Shown here: piece after piece, positions 31,502-43,262 of the stretch
Numbering within the stretch: the stretch's first letter is position 1
Layout of the letters: every line of letters starts with the position of its first letter
Source: Mercurialis annua
Lineage: Eukaryota; Streptophyta; Magnoliopsida; Malpighiales; Euphorbiaceae
Direction: 5' to 3'
Length of the DNA: 64,000 nucleotides
Assembly (NCBI RefSeq): GCF_937616625.2
Contig: NC_065571.1
Span: 64,501 to 128,500, forward strand
Notes under the pieces: model-generated
Told to the model about the DNA's origin: nothing
What the model saw: the letters and a program-made list of their open reading frames with translations, nothing else
Database searches by the model: none
Position numbers and translations under genes: made by a program

Positions 31502-32652
31502 CTATGAAACAGACTGACCAGAGAATGTGTGACTGACGGCTTGTGAGCCTACACTATGGATGGGAGGGGGTGTGGGAATGGAGAAGCTGTTATATGGTGG
31601 ATTAGGAGCTGACTCAACAGTAACCCCCTTGTTTCTCTGCATGTCTGATATCCTTCTTTGTACTTCAGATTCCAGTTGGGTTGTTGAGATGCTTTCACTC
31701 CCCATCCACTGAGGTCCAGTTGCCCTGAATCTTCCATAGTAAGGTCTTCCCTCATATTGTACAGTGCTCACTTTATGGTGTATCTTTCTCTGTAGCTCCT
31801 TAGGAATGGGATTTTGTGAATTTAGTAGCTTCTCACTTAGTTGACCAGGCTGCAATGCAATAAGTACACATTAGATAACATTGACACATCACTTAATAGG
31901 GTTAGAAACCACACTTACATCAAATTCAACTTCTCCTGTAATGTCATCCCTACAAAGTCCTGCTCCTACTGAATTTGACATGTTTTTCTTGGATTTGCGA
32001 TTAGGAAGAGGTGTCTTTCCTTTGTCCCTCCACATTGTTGATGCTTCAGTGTTTCTTTTCTGATGTGAATTTCCAATGCTAATCCCTGGCAGAGGCCCCC
32101 TATCCCATCCCTGCAAAATGAAAGTACATAGATGTGTCTCAATTCGCCCCCATGAAAAATACACAGCACAATTGAAAAAATTAATGAGAAGCATACCATG
32201 GGTGGTTCAGTTGCAGATGCTGGCTCTTCACTTGCAATTGTTGGTCCTTCTGTTGTTGCTTGTTCTTGGACATAATCTCTACTTTCTTCATCAGGTTGGT
32301 TCTTCTGTTTTCCCTTTTTCCATGCATGTTCAGTGACTGGAATACCTTTCTTCTTCTTGTTGCATCCCCTTGAATTATGGCCCTTGTTATGGCAGTACCC
32401 ACAAGTCATTACACCTCCTGCTCTTGACATTTTTCCTGATGGTTTTGGCTCCTCTGGGTCCTTTCTTCTTGCCCTTTTTGGTCTACCAGCATTTTTTATG
32501 GGCTTTGGTGGCAATAGGGGCTCTTTTCCTGTCCTAGGCCACATTGCCTTTCCCTTTATTGGCATCATTGCAAACCCGTAGCTAGCTAAGTATTTGTCCT
32601 TCCTATAAAAATCATGAATCTGGTCTAGGCATACATTCCACCATTCTGGCAT
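31502..32652 (-). pseudogene. MULE transposase C-terminal part with CCHC knuckle, 3 exons
   Basis: Exons 32652-32197, 32110-31919 and 31849-31502, with GT-AG introns (86 and 69 bp) in phase 0. The first exon has the region found after the catalytic domain in MULE transposases (HDFYRKDKYLASYGFAMMPI, MWP, PPKPIKNAGRPKRARRKDP) and a CCHC zinc knuckle, CGYCHNKGHNSRGC. Exons 2-3 encode basic, then Gln/Ser/Pro-rich sequence. About 331 residues from the first ATG. The DDE catalytic domain and the upstream zinc finger are absent, so the gene is 5'-truncated or was re-used. The open frame is otherwise intact. Confidence 0.78.
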
Positions 32653-33537
32653 AAAAAATTGAAAAACAGAAATTAATAAAAATTCCTAAAACGACAAACA
32701 AAAACAATCAACACAACTCTCTCTCACCGTTAACAACTCTCATTTTTGTAAAGAAGACATTAACGAAAGGAAAAACGTACCTGGAGACGTTTTTTAATTT
32801 TATCAGTTCACAGTAGATGTACCGTTCAATGCATCCAAATGGTCCACTTTCACAGCTAATCCTATCTGGGTTACCTTTAGCGCGATATATTTCACTCTTG
32901 AAAAGAAACGATGGCAGTTAATTTTGCCTAATTTGATAGAAATCGAAAAATCCCCAATTTTAACCTAGGTTAGAGAAAACCAAGAACAGATGAGAATGAT
33001 CGAAGAAATGAAGGGGTTTTTTGATTTTGTGTTATTTTGTTCAGAGACGTTATGATGAAGGATCCAAGCCCTACACGTGTCAGTTTTTTCCCGCAATTTT
33101 AAAGACACAAAGAAATAACGCGATTTCTTCAGCGCGTTCTGTACAATTTCTGTCAGAGGGATTTTTTTTACCAAAAAACGCAAGTTGCGGGTCTGTTTGA
33201 CCCAAAACGCTCCAAAATGACCTTTTTGATATTTCGTGCCAAGTTGAGGGGGTGAATTGATCCTTTATTCATGTTATAATTCATGCTTTAACTTTTCAAT
33301 TTAAATTATATTTTTATTTTCATTAATGTTTCATTCATTTTATTCAGTTTGGGCGTTAAACAATTAAATTAAAAAACTTAGCTAAAAAATTAAACTTTTA
33401 AATTTATATCTTTAAAAAAGTATAAATAAAAATTATATTATATAAAATTTAATTGTTAATAACTCTAATTTATTTTTTAATGTTTCAATTTTTATTTTTT
33501 AATTAAGTATGTAAATATATAAAATTAAAAAATATAA

Positions 33538-33925
33538 GAGCATCTCCAACAAACTCTTTAAAAGAGTTTATCTCTTTATTTTAGATAGTTTAGCATTAAA
33601 TAGAGACCGAGTTTGGCTCTCTACATGTGGAGAGTCAAATTGACTCTCTATTTCTTATCTCTTTAATATAATTTTAAATTTAAAACACATGAATTATCTT
33701 TTGTTTAAAAAATATTTTTTTGATTTTTTTTTCTCACCATAAAATATATAAAAAATAAAATTATAACAAAAATAAATAAATATAGTAACTGAATAAATTA
33801 ATTTTTATTAAAAATTTAAATAAAATATTATATTTTAAAGAGTTCATTGGTACTCTTTATATAAAAGTTGCTCTTTATTTTCAAAAATATGCTCTTTATA
33901 ATAGAGATTACCATTGGATATACTC
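33538..33925. mobile_element. Tourist-like MITE, 388 bp
   Basis: Left end GAGCATCTCCAACAAACTC, right end ACCATTGGATATACTC, with TAA on each side (33535-33537, 33926-33928). The GAGCATCTCCAAC end is a widespread plant MITE end. The interior has repeated CTCTTTATTTTAG/AAAGAGT pieces. Confidence 0.72.
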
Positions 33926-33928
33926 TAA

Positions 33929-34799
33929 CAAACTAAAACAAATTAAATTCGTTTGTTAATTTTTTTAATTTAGTTTACTAACACTAAAAATAAATAAAAA
34001 GCCTAAAATATTAACAGAAACAAAATTTAAATACTATATCGTTTGATTTTTTTAAAAAAAAAGGAGACGAATGTGTAAATTATGATATATGATTAACATT
34101 TAATAAAGCTATCCTAAAATAAAATATTTATATTTATATTTTTAATTTTATAGACTTTAGTCGTTTTGTTATAAAAATATTAATGGTGTCAATTCAAATA
34201 AAAACACTGTTTAAAAATTTAATGTCAATAAAAAAAATCCAAATAACTAACATTTAATAAAGTTAAAGTGCGATATTTATAAAAGAACTAAATTTTAATT
34301 AAATAAAAGAGAGAAAAAAGCTAGATATATGGACCCAAGTATGTATTGCGCATTACTTTCATTTGACTTATTTTAATTGGAATCCTCTGTTTCTGTTTGG
34401 AACTAGCGATCCCAATGTTAAAAACTACTAAAATTAATTCGGAACCATCGAATCTGCATTCCGAGCTAATTTTTGCTCAATTCAAATTTTGACCAATTTC
34501 AAACAAGTTTTAATAATCTAAAAATTCATGAGCTTCCGTGGTTCTGACCATATGTCCAAAGTATATGCGCTTTGGGACTTCGTCCAACGAATTTAATAAA
34601 ATGTTCGTAAATTGATATATCATTTGTGTTATAACTCATTAATCTAGAGAGAATTTTATATGATATTATCACTAATGAGGTTAGTTCACGATTAAAACAA
34701 TAATTACTTGATCCCTAGTGATATTTACTCTTATCTGTTTTAATTTTAAGGTTTCTAATAGTATTTTTTCTTACTCGAGTTTGAACTTCTATAGAAGTC
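33929..34799. other. AT-rich spacer
   Basis: No gene or recognisable repeat. Confidence 0.5.
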
Positions 34800-34812
34800 T
34801 TGATTGTATTTT

Positions 34813-34998
34813 TTTTTTTTTTTTGATAAGCCCATCCGGTTTCCAAGACTTCGCCCTGACTAATCCGGATCCGACCCGTGTCGCGCACCTGGTATGGTGG
34901 GTGAGTCTGCCAGTAGGAATTTTCTGCATTCACAAGGACTCGAACCCGATACCTTACTTAAGCGATACCAAGCCGCTTACCACTTGGACCAACCCCCA
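34813..34998 (-). mobile_element. tRNA-derived SINE, ~186 bp, with A-tail
   Basis: On the minus strand: GGGGGTTGGTCCAAGTGG (box A region), ATCGGGTTCGAGTCCTTG (box B), a body including CCATACCAGGTGCGCGAC, and a tail ending CTTATCAAAAAAAA. Flanked by TTGATTGTATTTT (34800-34812) and TTGGTTGTATTTT (34999-35011), one mismatch in 13. Confidence 0.85.
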
Positions 34999-35011
34999 TT
35001 GGTTGTATTTT

Positions 35012-36230
35012 ACTTACTTGACTCTATTTTTTTCCTTTTTTTTTATAGCAATAGCCTTTAGTGTATAATTTTGTTTGTGCCACTTTTTATGCAAAAACTT
35101 TAAATATTATAGCGTTTTGCCACTTCTCGTGATATTTTAATATTATTAATATTCATAAAAAAATCTTCATTAGTCGAATATAAATTTTTTTCATTATTAA
35201 TGTATCATAGATAACAACATATCTCAAATGCAATTAAATTATATAAACTAAAACAATTTAGCAGAAAGCATTTACACAAACCTAAAATATAAAAAATGAG
35301 TTCCACATCATAATTTGCATTCCACAATAACCCTTTCTTATATGAATATAGTATAATTAACCAAGCCATAAAATTTTTGTGATCTTTATACCTTTCTATT
35401 ATTATTTCTTAAAATATTTTGGCTTGTGTGAAACATGTTTGTATATGTATATAATTAGGTTTTCCCTGTTCTTTTAGTAAATTATTCACTCATGCTTGGA
35501 ATAAACTATTAGAAGAATGTGTCGATTATATTAAAGTTATTTATATGTATTTTGTATAGTACTCATTGCCATTTTAAAATACATATATCAATCATAACAC
35601 ATATCACAATTACAAGATAAGTTAATCATTCATCTAAAAAGGGAGGGAGGAAATCAATAAGTAAATGTAATAGTTGGATTCTGTTATTTATTTTATATAA
35701 TTGATACCATATAAAGTTTGAGTTTTCTAAGGCATTTTCTGTGTCAAAGTTAAGCAATTCTAAATTAATAAAATATGGGATGTTGTGCCTCGTGATTGGT
35801 TGAAGATATAATATTAAGAGGGAATGAATTTTATAATGTCTTCCATTTATGTAATTTATAAATATTAGATGATTAAAATGCGATGAGCATACATATAATG
35901 ATCATAGGACTTAAGGGAGACATTTTCTGTCCCCAAAAAAATCATTTTACTAATTTTGTTTTTTTATTAGCTATCCCAACTTATGTTGCTTGCTCAAACA
36001 GAAATGTTAAGATATTATATTATATACTGTATACATGATTTTAAATAGTCCCTAATTTAATGAAATATATATTTTCTACGAAGAAATTTAAGGATCCTTT
36101 TCCATATATACGCTATAATAAAAAAATTCAGTATGTTTCAGTATTTTTTTGAATTCTACATCCATTTATCAGTTCTTTTTTAATACAGTCTAGTTGATAA
36201 AAATAAAATACAAACTATTCTCTTAACTTA
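35012..36230. other. AT-rich spacer
   Basis: No gene or recognisable repeat. Confidence 0.5.
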
Positions 36231-36239
36231 TCTTTAAAA

Positions 36240-36558
36240 CAAGGCATAGATGTACAAAAAATCACAAACTTTCACGTATTTTTAGTATTTAACATAATCT
36301 TTTAATTTTAACAAAAAAAATACACGAACTTTCAAAATTTTGCAATTAAAGATACTGGTACCGTTTTGGATGTAAAACATCACCGTTTTATATTAAAACG
36401 ACGTCGTTTTGGATCTAAAATAGCACTATTTTCAAAAAAAAAATACACGTGGTCTTAATTGCAAAAAATTAGAAAGTTCATGTTAAATATGCCAAAATCA
36501 AAAGATTATGTTAAATACCAAAAACAGGTGAAAGTTGGTGATTTTTGGTGCATTTAAG
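36240..36558. mobile_element. MITE, ~319 bp
   Basis: Inverted arms: AATCACAAACTTTCACGTAT...TTTAACATAATCTTTT at the left and the matching complement at the right (AAAAGATTATGTTAAATACC, GGTGAAAGTTGGTGATTTT). The centre has AAACGACGTCGTTTTGG, a perfect palindrome core. Probable duplication TCTTTAAMA (36231-36239, 36559-36567, one mismatch). Confidence 0.8.
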
Positions 36559-36567
36559 TCTTTAACA

Positions 36568-37640
36568 AATTAATCAACAAATAATTAATAAAAAAGCATC
36601 AATTACTAATAACAAACTATAATAGATAATAAAAATAATTTGGAAAAAAATATATTGATCTTTTTAAAATGTTTGATTAATTTATCATAAAAATAAGTTA
36701 AGAGTGCGAGTTATTTTTAATTTTTACCAATTAGATCTTTTGTTTAATAAGTGGATATGTTTGACACGATTTGTATAAATATGATAGGAGTTGAAATACT
36801 CTTAATGTCCGCATTTGTTTTGGTCTTTTCGCGTTTAATGTTTAGAATTGAGCATTTTTGTTCTTATTTTTGTATATCATTGTTTGAGATACAATGTGTG
36901 TATATCAAGTGTTCACAGGTCTAAATGGAGAAAATTGGGTGGATCATGAAGTTTGGGCGAAAATTCAATAAGAAATTCGAGCCCCGAACTGAAAAGAAGA
37001 TTTGTGTGAACGCATAAGTCAGAAAATGGAAGTATGCATCCACAAGCTGAGGATTTAATGAAGACCGCGTTCACAATATAGAGCTTAAGGGTGTGCATGT
37101 CTTGCGTTCGCAACACACGACCTTCATTCGCAAGCTTCCTTAAAACCATGTCCTGCTCTCGCATAAGGCATGATGTGTATACATGAGGGTGAATCCAAAA
37201 ATCACGATCTTACATTTTTTACCTGATTTAAATGCGTAGGACACCAAAGAAGACCGAGATAAATTGAAAATTCATTAGAGACGAGCCATCCTATACCTAC
37301 AAAAGTACTTATGCCATCATCGTACATCTAATCCAAGTTAGATTAGACTAGAAATCCTATAATAGTTTTCTTTTATCTTCTTAGAATGTTTACTTCAAAA
37401 TTTCAGTAACATTGCTATTATTGTAGCGAAGAACAAAGGCGCCAACATTAATTCAGATATTGATATTGTTGTAATATTTCTACATGAACTCCTTTGTTTG
37501 TTATTGATTTTATATTTATGGACTACTAAACCCCTAATCAGATTAACCATTTCAACTATGTTTATTTGATTTATGGGTAATGTTAAATAGATGATACCAA
37601 ATTTTCTTAGATGTATCATATTTTGCTAATTGGGTACCTA
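36568..37640. other. Spacer with short TTCGCAA-type repeats
   Basis: No gene. At 36990-37170, TTCGCAAG-like words recur (GTTCGCAACACACGACC, ATTCGCAAGCTTCC, CTCGCATAAGG), perhaps from a decayed LTR. Not assigned. Confidence 0.4.
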
Positions 37641-38197
37641 TCGAGTGCTTAACAAAATTGTTGATACAAGTAATGATCTTGGAATTATCCACTTTCTATT
37701 TATATAACAAATTCATATAATCAAAAGCTATACCATCCTTAAACTTAGCAAAAGCACCCGAAGCATAATCCATTTTTGTTTACCCTTTAGAAATTTTTTC
37801 ATCACATAACTCCAATATGCATAATTTGTACTATTTAACTGAACACTAACTGCTTGAAACGAATCATCTCTAGTATCAGCCATAAAAAAATAATCAACAG
37901 AAAACAAAAAATTTAAATTAATTAATCAGAAAAACAAACTCAAAAGACGAGAAGACGAGCAGAGAAGGCGAGCAAATATAAATCACCAACAACACCGAAC
38001 AATTAGAGAAAATCACCAAAGCAACACCCGCGTAGTTATGGACGAGATCAAATCAATGACAAATGCGAGAAATTGGCTCTGATACCATGTTAGATTTCAT
38101 ATTAAAACCAATTGGTATTAAGTGGAGATGTCCAACCAATATTTAAACACATGTTCATTCACACACACAATCAATGTGGGATATTCCCCTTTCAACA
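37640..38197 (-). mobile_element. Copia 5'-end remnant with 110-bp LTR
   Basis: On the minus strand: an LTR of ~110 bp (38197 to 38088, TGTTGAAAGG...TCTAACA), then a perfect initiator-tRNA-Met primer site TGGTATCAGAGCC (38087-38075), then ~400 bp that look like a decayed gag start. The other LTR is not seen. Short LTRs of this form occur in small copia-type elements. Confidence 0.7.
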
Positions 38198-38400
38198 ATT
38201 TTGTTTAATTTCATCACGAATTTTGAAATGTGTCAATTGTATGCATGAATTTGTATTTTTTTCTCAATTCGATACACGAGATCATAATATGCTGACATGG
38301 CTGTCAAAAATGACATCCACTTACGCAAAATCACACCAATGAATAAATGATACGTCGGCATATGTATCATAATGAGAAAAAATTTGCTGCTTTTTTTTTC
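38198..38400. repeat. Interspersed repeat, also at ~59010-59235
   Basis: Shares the landmarks TCACGARTTTTRAAAYGT, TCTCAATTCGATACACGAG and ATGCTGACATGGCTG with 59010-59235 (there TATTCAATATACGAGG, ATGCTGACGTGGCTG). Both copies carry partial inverted arms (TCAATT...AATTGAGA). Probably a MITE family. Confidence 0.65.
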
Positions 38401-39604
38401 TTTCAGAATTGTGGATTATTTATTGTGTTTAATGCTTGGTTTGAATTGACCACTTAAATCATCGTCATGAGTTTTGAATTTGACTTGAGAATGCTAATTT
38501 GAAATAGCCATTAATAAACAGACATTTAGTAATCAATTACAGGAAAGAAAATTGTTGATTATGTGTTATTAAAATTTGTTTTATGAATTTATAGTTAGAT
38601 TGATCGTTTAGACTTATAATTATGTGAGGGTGAATAATTGGCTTAATAATTGATTTAATGAAATTTTTGTCATATTATGATTTGAGAGAGTTTAATTTGG
38701 TGCATTCGGATAACTTAAACTCCTATTAAGTACATTGTCCATAATACATGAATTGAATAACATAGAAATAGTGTTAATCGATTATATTTCAGCTTTAGTT
38801 ATTTTATTTTTCTTAGTTTAATTCAGTAGTTTAATTTTTAAGTTTGATTTATTTGACTCGACATTTATTGTTAAAATAATTGAAATTTATAATCGGATGA
38901 AGAGGACCAGACTGAAATTTTTTATATGTAGAATATATTTGGCAAACAGCCATAACTTTTGGTAGAGAAGTAAAAGTTGTCTTCATTTTAATGTAGGTAA
39001 AATATTCACTTTGATCCTTAAAATCCGATCAAAAAAATAAATAAGATTTTAAGGTCAAAGGTCGCTCAATTATCACTATGAGATTATTCAAAATGGTTCA
39101 CATCACACCGAATGTTGTCCATGTCAATTTTACCGTCTATAAATGATGTTACATATAAAAAAAAGTTCAAAAACATCTTTAATGTTTAAAATACTTACCA
39201 ATTTTATATTTATAATTATTTTAACTATTTCCACCATTTATTTATTTAAATAGTAATAATTAAATAATATTTAAAATTAAAATATTTATCAAATCAATCG
39301 AAACTCAATTAATCAATTTAAAACCTAATTAAACACTTTAAAATTTAATTAAACCAATTAAAAATTAACTAAACCAACAAAAATTCAAATTAGATATAAT
39401 TAAATACTAATTAAAATATTCTTAAATCATCGATGATTTTTTTCCGAATCTGTTCCAAAACGATCCGATATTTTTCGGACACCGTCTCCTATCGAGTGCT
39501 AGAATTCTTCTCCGGCCTGTTCTTTCATTGAAGAATAGATTCACATGTTTGTGAATGCAGATTTAAATAGAATAATAACCAGGCGTCGTCATAACTATCA
39601 AATA
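38401..39604. other. AT-rich spacer
   Basis: No gene or recognisable repeat. Confidence 0.5.
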
Positions 39605-39609
39605 CTATA

Positions 39610-39894
39610 TGTTAACGCAGTAGAAATAAATAAGAAAAGAGAAAAGAATAATCACACAAGATTTTACGTGATTCGATCAATGCGATCTACTCCACGGGCA
39701 GAGAGAATTTGTTCTATATGTTTGTTGTGTGTTTACAATAGGGTCATCACTTGTATTTATAGTGAACCCTAACGACGCAATTTAAGTCATAATCCATTAA
39801 GGAATTAGACTATAAATCCTAAAAAGAAAGTAATGCTAAATAAAGGAATAAGTATCCTAATCCTAATAGGAAAAATATGAGCCATTACTCAACA
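39610..39894 (-). repeat. 3' LTR of copia element
   Basis: 285 bp, TGTTAACGC...ACTCAACA on the plus strand. ATCTCCACCTTGACG next to it is the complement of the polypurine tract (CAAGGTGGAGAT). Confidence 0.92.
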
Positions 39895-40066
39895 ATCTCC
39901 ACCTTGACGAATACTCCCAACAAGATTAATCCTGAAACCTTCTTCAGCAAATCACAAAGGCCACCAAATTGCATCACAAAATAAACTCTCCACCTTAACT
40001 TATAATTACTCCAAGTCAAAGTTAATCAAGACCAACTCTCTATTGTATTCATGCCCCTTAAGGGCC

Positions 40067-40597
40067 TCATGCAATGCACACACTAACCAAGTCCAAGCTA
40101 AGCTTGAACTTTTCAGTAGGCAACGGCTTTGTCAACGTATCCGCTGGATTAACTGCAGTGGTTATCATCTCTATAAGAAATCTCTTGTCTTCCACGACAT
40201 CCCGAATGAAGTTCATCCTCACATCAATATGCTTTGATCTCTCATGATACACCAGATTCTTCGCCAAGCACAAAACACTTTGACTATTGCAATAAATCAC
40301 ATTCTTCTGAACTTCTAAACTCAAGCTATCAATTAGACCTTGCAACTACATACCTTCCTTGAACCCTTTCGTCAATGACATATATTCCGTCACAATTGTG
40401 GACAAAGCAATTGTAGATTGTAAAGTTGCTTTCCAACTAATAGCACATCCATATAGGGTAAAGATATGACATGTTAAGGACCTCCTTCGAATAAGATCTC
40501 TTCCATAGTCGGAATCTGTGTAACCCACAATTCCATCAAAACCACCACCAGAACCATAAACCAGACATATGCCACTCGATCCCTTCAAGTACCGCAT
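40067..40597 (-). pseudogene. Copia RNaseH
   Basis: VGYTDSDYGRDLIRRRSLTC (D of the RNaseH site; usual form GYSDADWAGD..RRST), SWKATLQSTIALSTIVTEYM, then, after a stop at 40346, VIYCNSQSVLCLAKN, HERSKHIDVRMNFIRD and NPADTLTKPLPTEKF. This is the usual C-terminal end of copia Pol. Two pieces in different frames or separated by a stop. Confidence 0.9.
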
Positions 40598-40615
40598 AAT
40601 CCACTTGACCGTCTC

Positions 40616-41520
40616 TCAGTGAGCCTTTTCCGGATTACTCATAAATTTTTTAACCACACTAACAACATGTGCTAAATCAGGTCTTGTACAAACCATTACA
40701 TACATCAAGCTTCCAACCGCACTCGAATATGGAACATCACTCATGTATTCCTTCTCAGCATCAGTACTAGGTAGTGAATTAGCATCAAATTTAAAATGCA
40801 ATGCCAAAGAGTACTTACTAGCTTAGAGTTCTCCATTTAAAAAGATTGCAACACATTCTCAATATATTTCTGTTGCCCAAAATTTTCTTGGTTGCACCCA
40901 GATCCTTCATCTCAAACTCACTACTCAATAAGGCTTTCAAATCATTAATTTCAGCTTTTGACTTAGCTGCAATTAACATATCATCCATATATAACAACAA
41001 ATAGATCAAGGAATCATCAGACAGCTTTTTAGAGTACACGCAGTTGTCAAACTGATTTCAAACATACCCATGAGAAATCATGAAAGCATCAAACCTTTTG
41101 TACCACTTTCCAGGAGACTACTTCAAACCATACAAGGACTTCTTTTAGCAAACACACAAAGTTCTCTTGATCAGAATCAAGAAATCCCTATGGCTGTGAC
41201 ATATAAATCTGCTCCTCTAAACTTCCATGCAAGAACACTGTTTTCACATCAAGTTGTTCTAACTCAAGATCCAACGCACTCACTATAGCTAGAAGAACCC
41301 GAATGGTTTTGTGCTTCACAACAGGTGAGAATACTTCATTATAGTCGATTCCCTCCTTTTGCAAAAAACCCTTCGCTACAAGTCTCGCCTTGAATCTAGC
41401 TGATTCAACTCTAGGAATAACCTCTTTCTTCTTGAAGACCCATTTGCATCCTACTGGTTTCACTCCTTTTGGTCGAGGTACCAACTCCCATGTATTGTTC
41501 TTCTCAAGAGATTGGTACAT
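40616..41520 (-). pseudogene. Copia reverse transcriptase
   Basis: Starts near MYQSLEKNNTWELVPRPKG. Motifs: KARLVAKGFLQKEGIDYNEV, FSPVVKHKTIRVLLAI, QLDVKTVFLHG (first catalytic Asp), then in other frames LLYMDDMLIAAKS (intact YMDD) and DVPYSSAVGSLMYVMVCTRP. It is broken near 41100-41188, 40818 and 40616. Confidence 0.9.
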
Positions 41521-41658
41521 TCACTCCTTTTCACTCTTAGCATAACCCCTTGAAAGAGTTCCCGCACTGAGGGATGGGAGAGATGGTCTCTCTGTTCCAT
41601 CAAAAGTGGCTACTAGAAGGGAGATCCGTTCTTGCATCTCCTCATTCATGGCAGTTAA

Positions 41659-43188
41659 TCATTCGGATGCCTCTCTACTCTGCATTGCCTCTTTATAGGA
41701 TTGTGGCTCATCAGAATCAATGATCTCACTTATCGCCAAAGTATAAGCCATAGGATTAGTATCAACCGTATCATTATAATCCACATATCTCATTGGTGTT
41801 CTGATTTGCCTTCTTCCTCTCCTTATTGATATACTCTCTTTTACCATTTCTTCATTATACTCGCATATAGGATTAATAGTAATCCTATTTAGAGTTACAA
41901 ACTCCACATTCTGGTTAGCACCCAGATTAGTTTTTCCTGCAAGATCACCAAGTTCCTCTTTCTGGCCAAACATAGTAGATTCATCAAAGGTTACATCTCT
42001 ACAAATAATCAGTTTTGCAGTTCTATCCATCTCTGTGCACCACAGTCTATACCCTTTAACTCCAGTCGCATACCCTAGAAATATGCATTTCATTGCCCTC
42101 GCCTCAAGTTTACCATCATTAACATGAGCATAGGCAACACAATCGAAAACACGCAAGCCAAAATAATCAGAGGGTTTACCATACCATACCTCTTGAGGCG
42201 TCTTTAAATCAATTGCAGTAGATGGCGATCTATTCACCAGATAACAAGTAGTGTTAACTGCTTCAGCCCAAAAACGCTTTGGAAGACCCGTGTTTAATCG
42301 CATGCACGCACGCTGTAGTAGTGTTTGGTTCATCTGCTCTGCAACCCCATTCTGCAGTGGTGTGTACCGTACAGTGTGATGCCTCACTATACCTTCCTTT
42401 CTACAGAAGTCATCGAATGGTGCATTGCAAAACTCTAACCCGTTATCTGTCCTAAGTGTCTTGACCTGTCTACTAGTATGTTTTTCAACCATGGTCTTCC
42501 ACTTCTTGAACCGCCCAAACACTTCATCCTTCGATTTCAAAAAATACAACCAAACCTTTCTCGAGTAGTCATCGATGAAGGTCACAAAGTACTTAAGTCC
42601 CCTATGAGATTCAACCCGAGAAGGACCCCATAAATCCGAGTGAATATAATCCAGGATGCCTTTAGAAGTGTGTCTGCCAGAACTGAATTTCACCCTGCGT
42701 TGCTTGCCAAGAATACAAGTTTCACAGAATTTCAGCTTCCCCATTTCCGCTCCTTCTAACAACCCTTGTTTACTCAATATGGACAGCCCTCTCTCACTCA
42801 CATGATCTAATCTCTGATGCCACAACTCAGTTTTACCATCATGCACCTCCAAGGACCGAGTAACCGCCAGTGTTCCCACTACCGCACTCCCTGTGAGAAT
42901 ATAAATGCTTTGTAGCACACTCTTCATCACAGTTAAAGCACCCTTTAAAATTATGATCTGCCCATCTCCACCTGAATGGTTGTAGCCTTGTTTGTCAAGT
43001 GTACCCATATAAATCAAATTCTTCTGCAGTTCAGGAATAAGCCAAGCATCAAACGTTCTGACCATACCATCATACATCTTGATCTGAACAAAACCACTAC
43101 CCTTGACAGCAAGCTCCTTATCGTTGGCCACCTTTACAGTGTCATTCCACTCCTTGAAAGAATTAAACAATTCCTTTCTAGAAGACAT
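41659..43188 (-). CDS. Copia pre-integrase and integrase, long open frame
   Basis: 509 open codons. Pre-integrase zinc motif: H in LWHQRLDHVSERGL and C..C in FCETCILGKQ. The core has D (YIHSDLWGPSR), D (TLRTDNGLEF) and E (NGVAEQMNQT), with 35 residues between the last two. The C-terminal part reads CIFLGYATGVKGYRLW. All three catalytic residues are present, so integrase is the best-preserved domain. The protease just upstream has lost its active site, see 43189-43262. Confidence 0.9.
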   Translation of the reverse strand: MSSRKELFNSFKEWNDTVKVANDKELAVKGSGFVQIKMYDGMVRTFDAWLIPELQKNLIYMGTLDKQGYNHSGGDGQIIILKGALTVMKSVLQSIYILTGSAVVGTLAVTRSLEVHDGKTELWHQRLDHVSERGLSILSKQGLLEGAEMGKLKFCETCILGKQRRVKFSSGRHTSKGILDYIHSDLWGPSRVESHRGLKYFVTFIDDYSRKVWLYFLKSKDEVFGRFKKWKTMVEKHTSRQVKTLRTDNGLEFCNAPFDDFCRKEGIVRHHTVRYTPLQNGVAEQMNQTLLQRACMRLNTGLPKRFWAEAVNTTCYLVNRSPSTAIDLKTPQEVWYGKPSDYFGLRVFDCVAYAHVNDGKLEARAMKCIFLGYATGVKGYRLWCTEMDRTAKLIICRDVTFDESTMFGQKEELGDLAGKTNLGANQNVEFVTLNRITINPICEYNEEMVKESISIRRGRRQIRTPMRYVDYNDTVDTNPMAYTLAISEIIDSDEPQSYKEAMQSREASE

Positions 43189-43262
43189 ATGATAAGATGC
43201 ACCAGTATTGAGGACTCACGTACTATCAGAACTTGATGTACTCACAGTCAAAACATCACCGC
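43189..43262 (-). pseudogene. Copia protease active-site region, mutated
   Basis: Reads STSSDST-stop-VLNTGASYHM, where the family has W-x-LDSGAS. The Trp codon is TGA (43218-43216) and the catalytic Asp codon is AAT (43209-43207). Both are single G-to-A changes on the coding strand. Confidence 0.8.

Larger units (their letters stand above)
30064..33269. mobile_element. Mutator-like DNA element, ~3.2 kb, GRF gene plus transposase tail
   Basis: Terminal inverted repeats of ~110 bp with few mismatches: AATAAAGGATCAATTCACC at 30064 and the complement ending 33269. Inner landmarks ACTTGGCACGAAATATC and TTTTGGAGCGTTTTGG occur in both arms. Contents: a plus-strand GRF zinc-finger gene (30420-30905) and a minus-strand three-exon gene with the C-terminal end of a MULE transposase (32652-31502). 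The catalytic DDE domain is missing, so this is not autonomous. A 9-bp duplication could not be found. Confidence 0.82.

Noticed and set aside
30055..33278. 9-bp duplication for the Mutator-like element
   Set aside because: Flanks ACGTATATC and CATGTTATA do not match, so none is claimed.
34830..34998. Possible tRNA gene on the minus strand
   Set aside because: Same reason: tRNA-like head only, with a SINE body, A-tail and target duplication.
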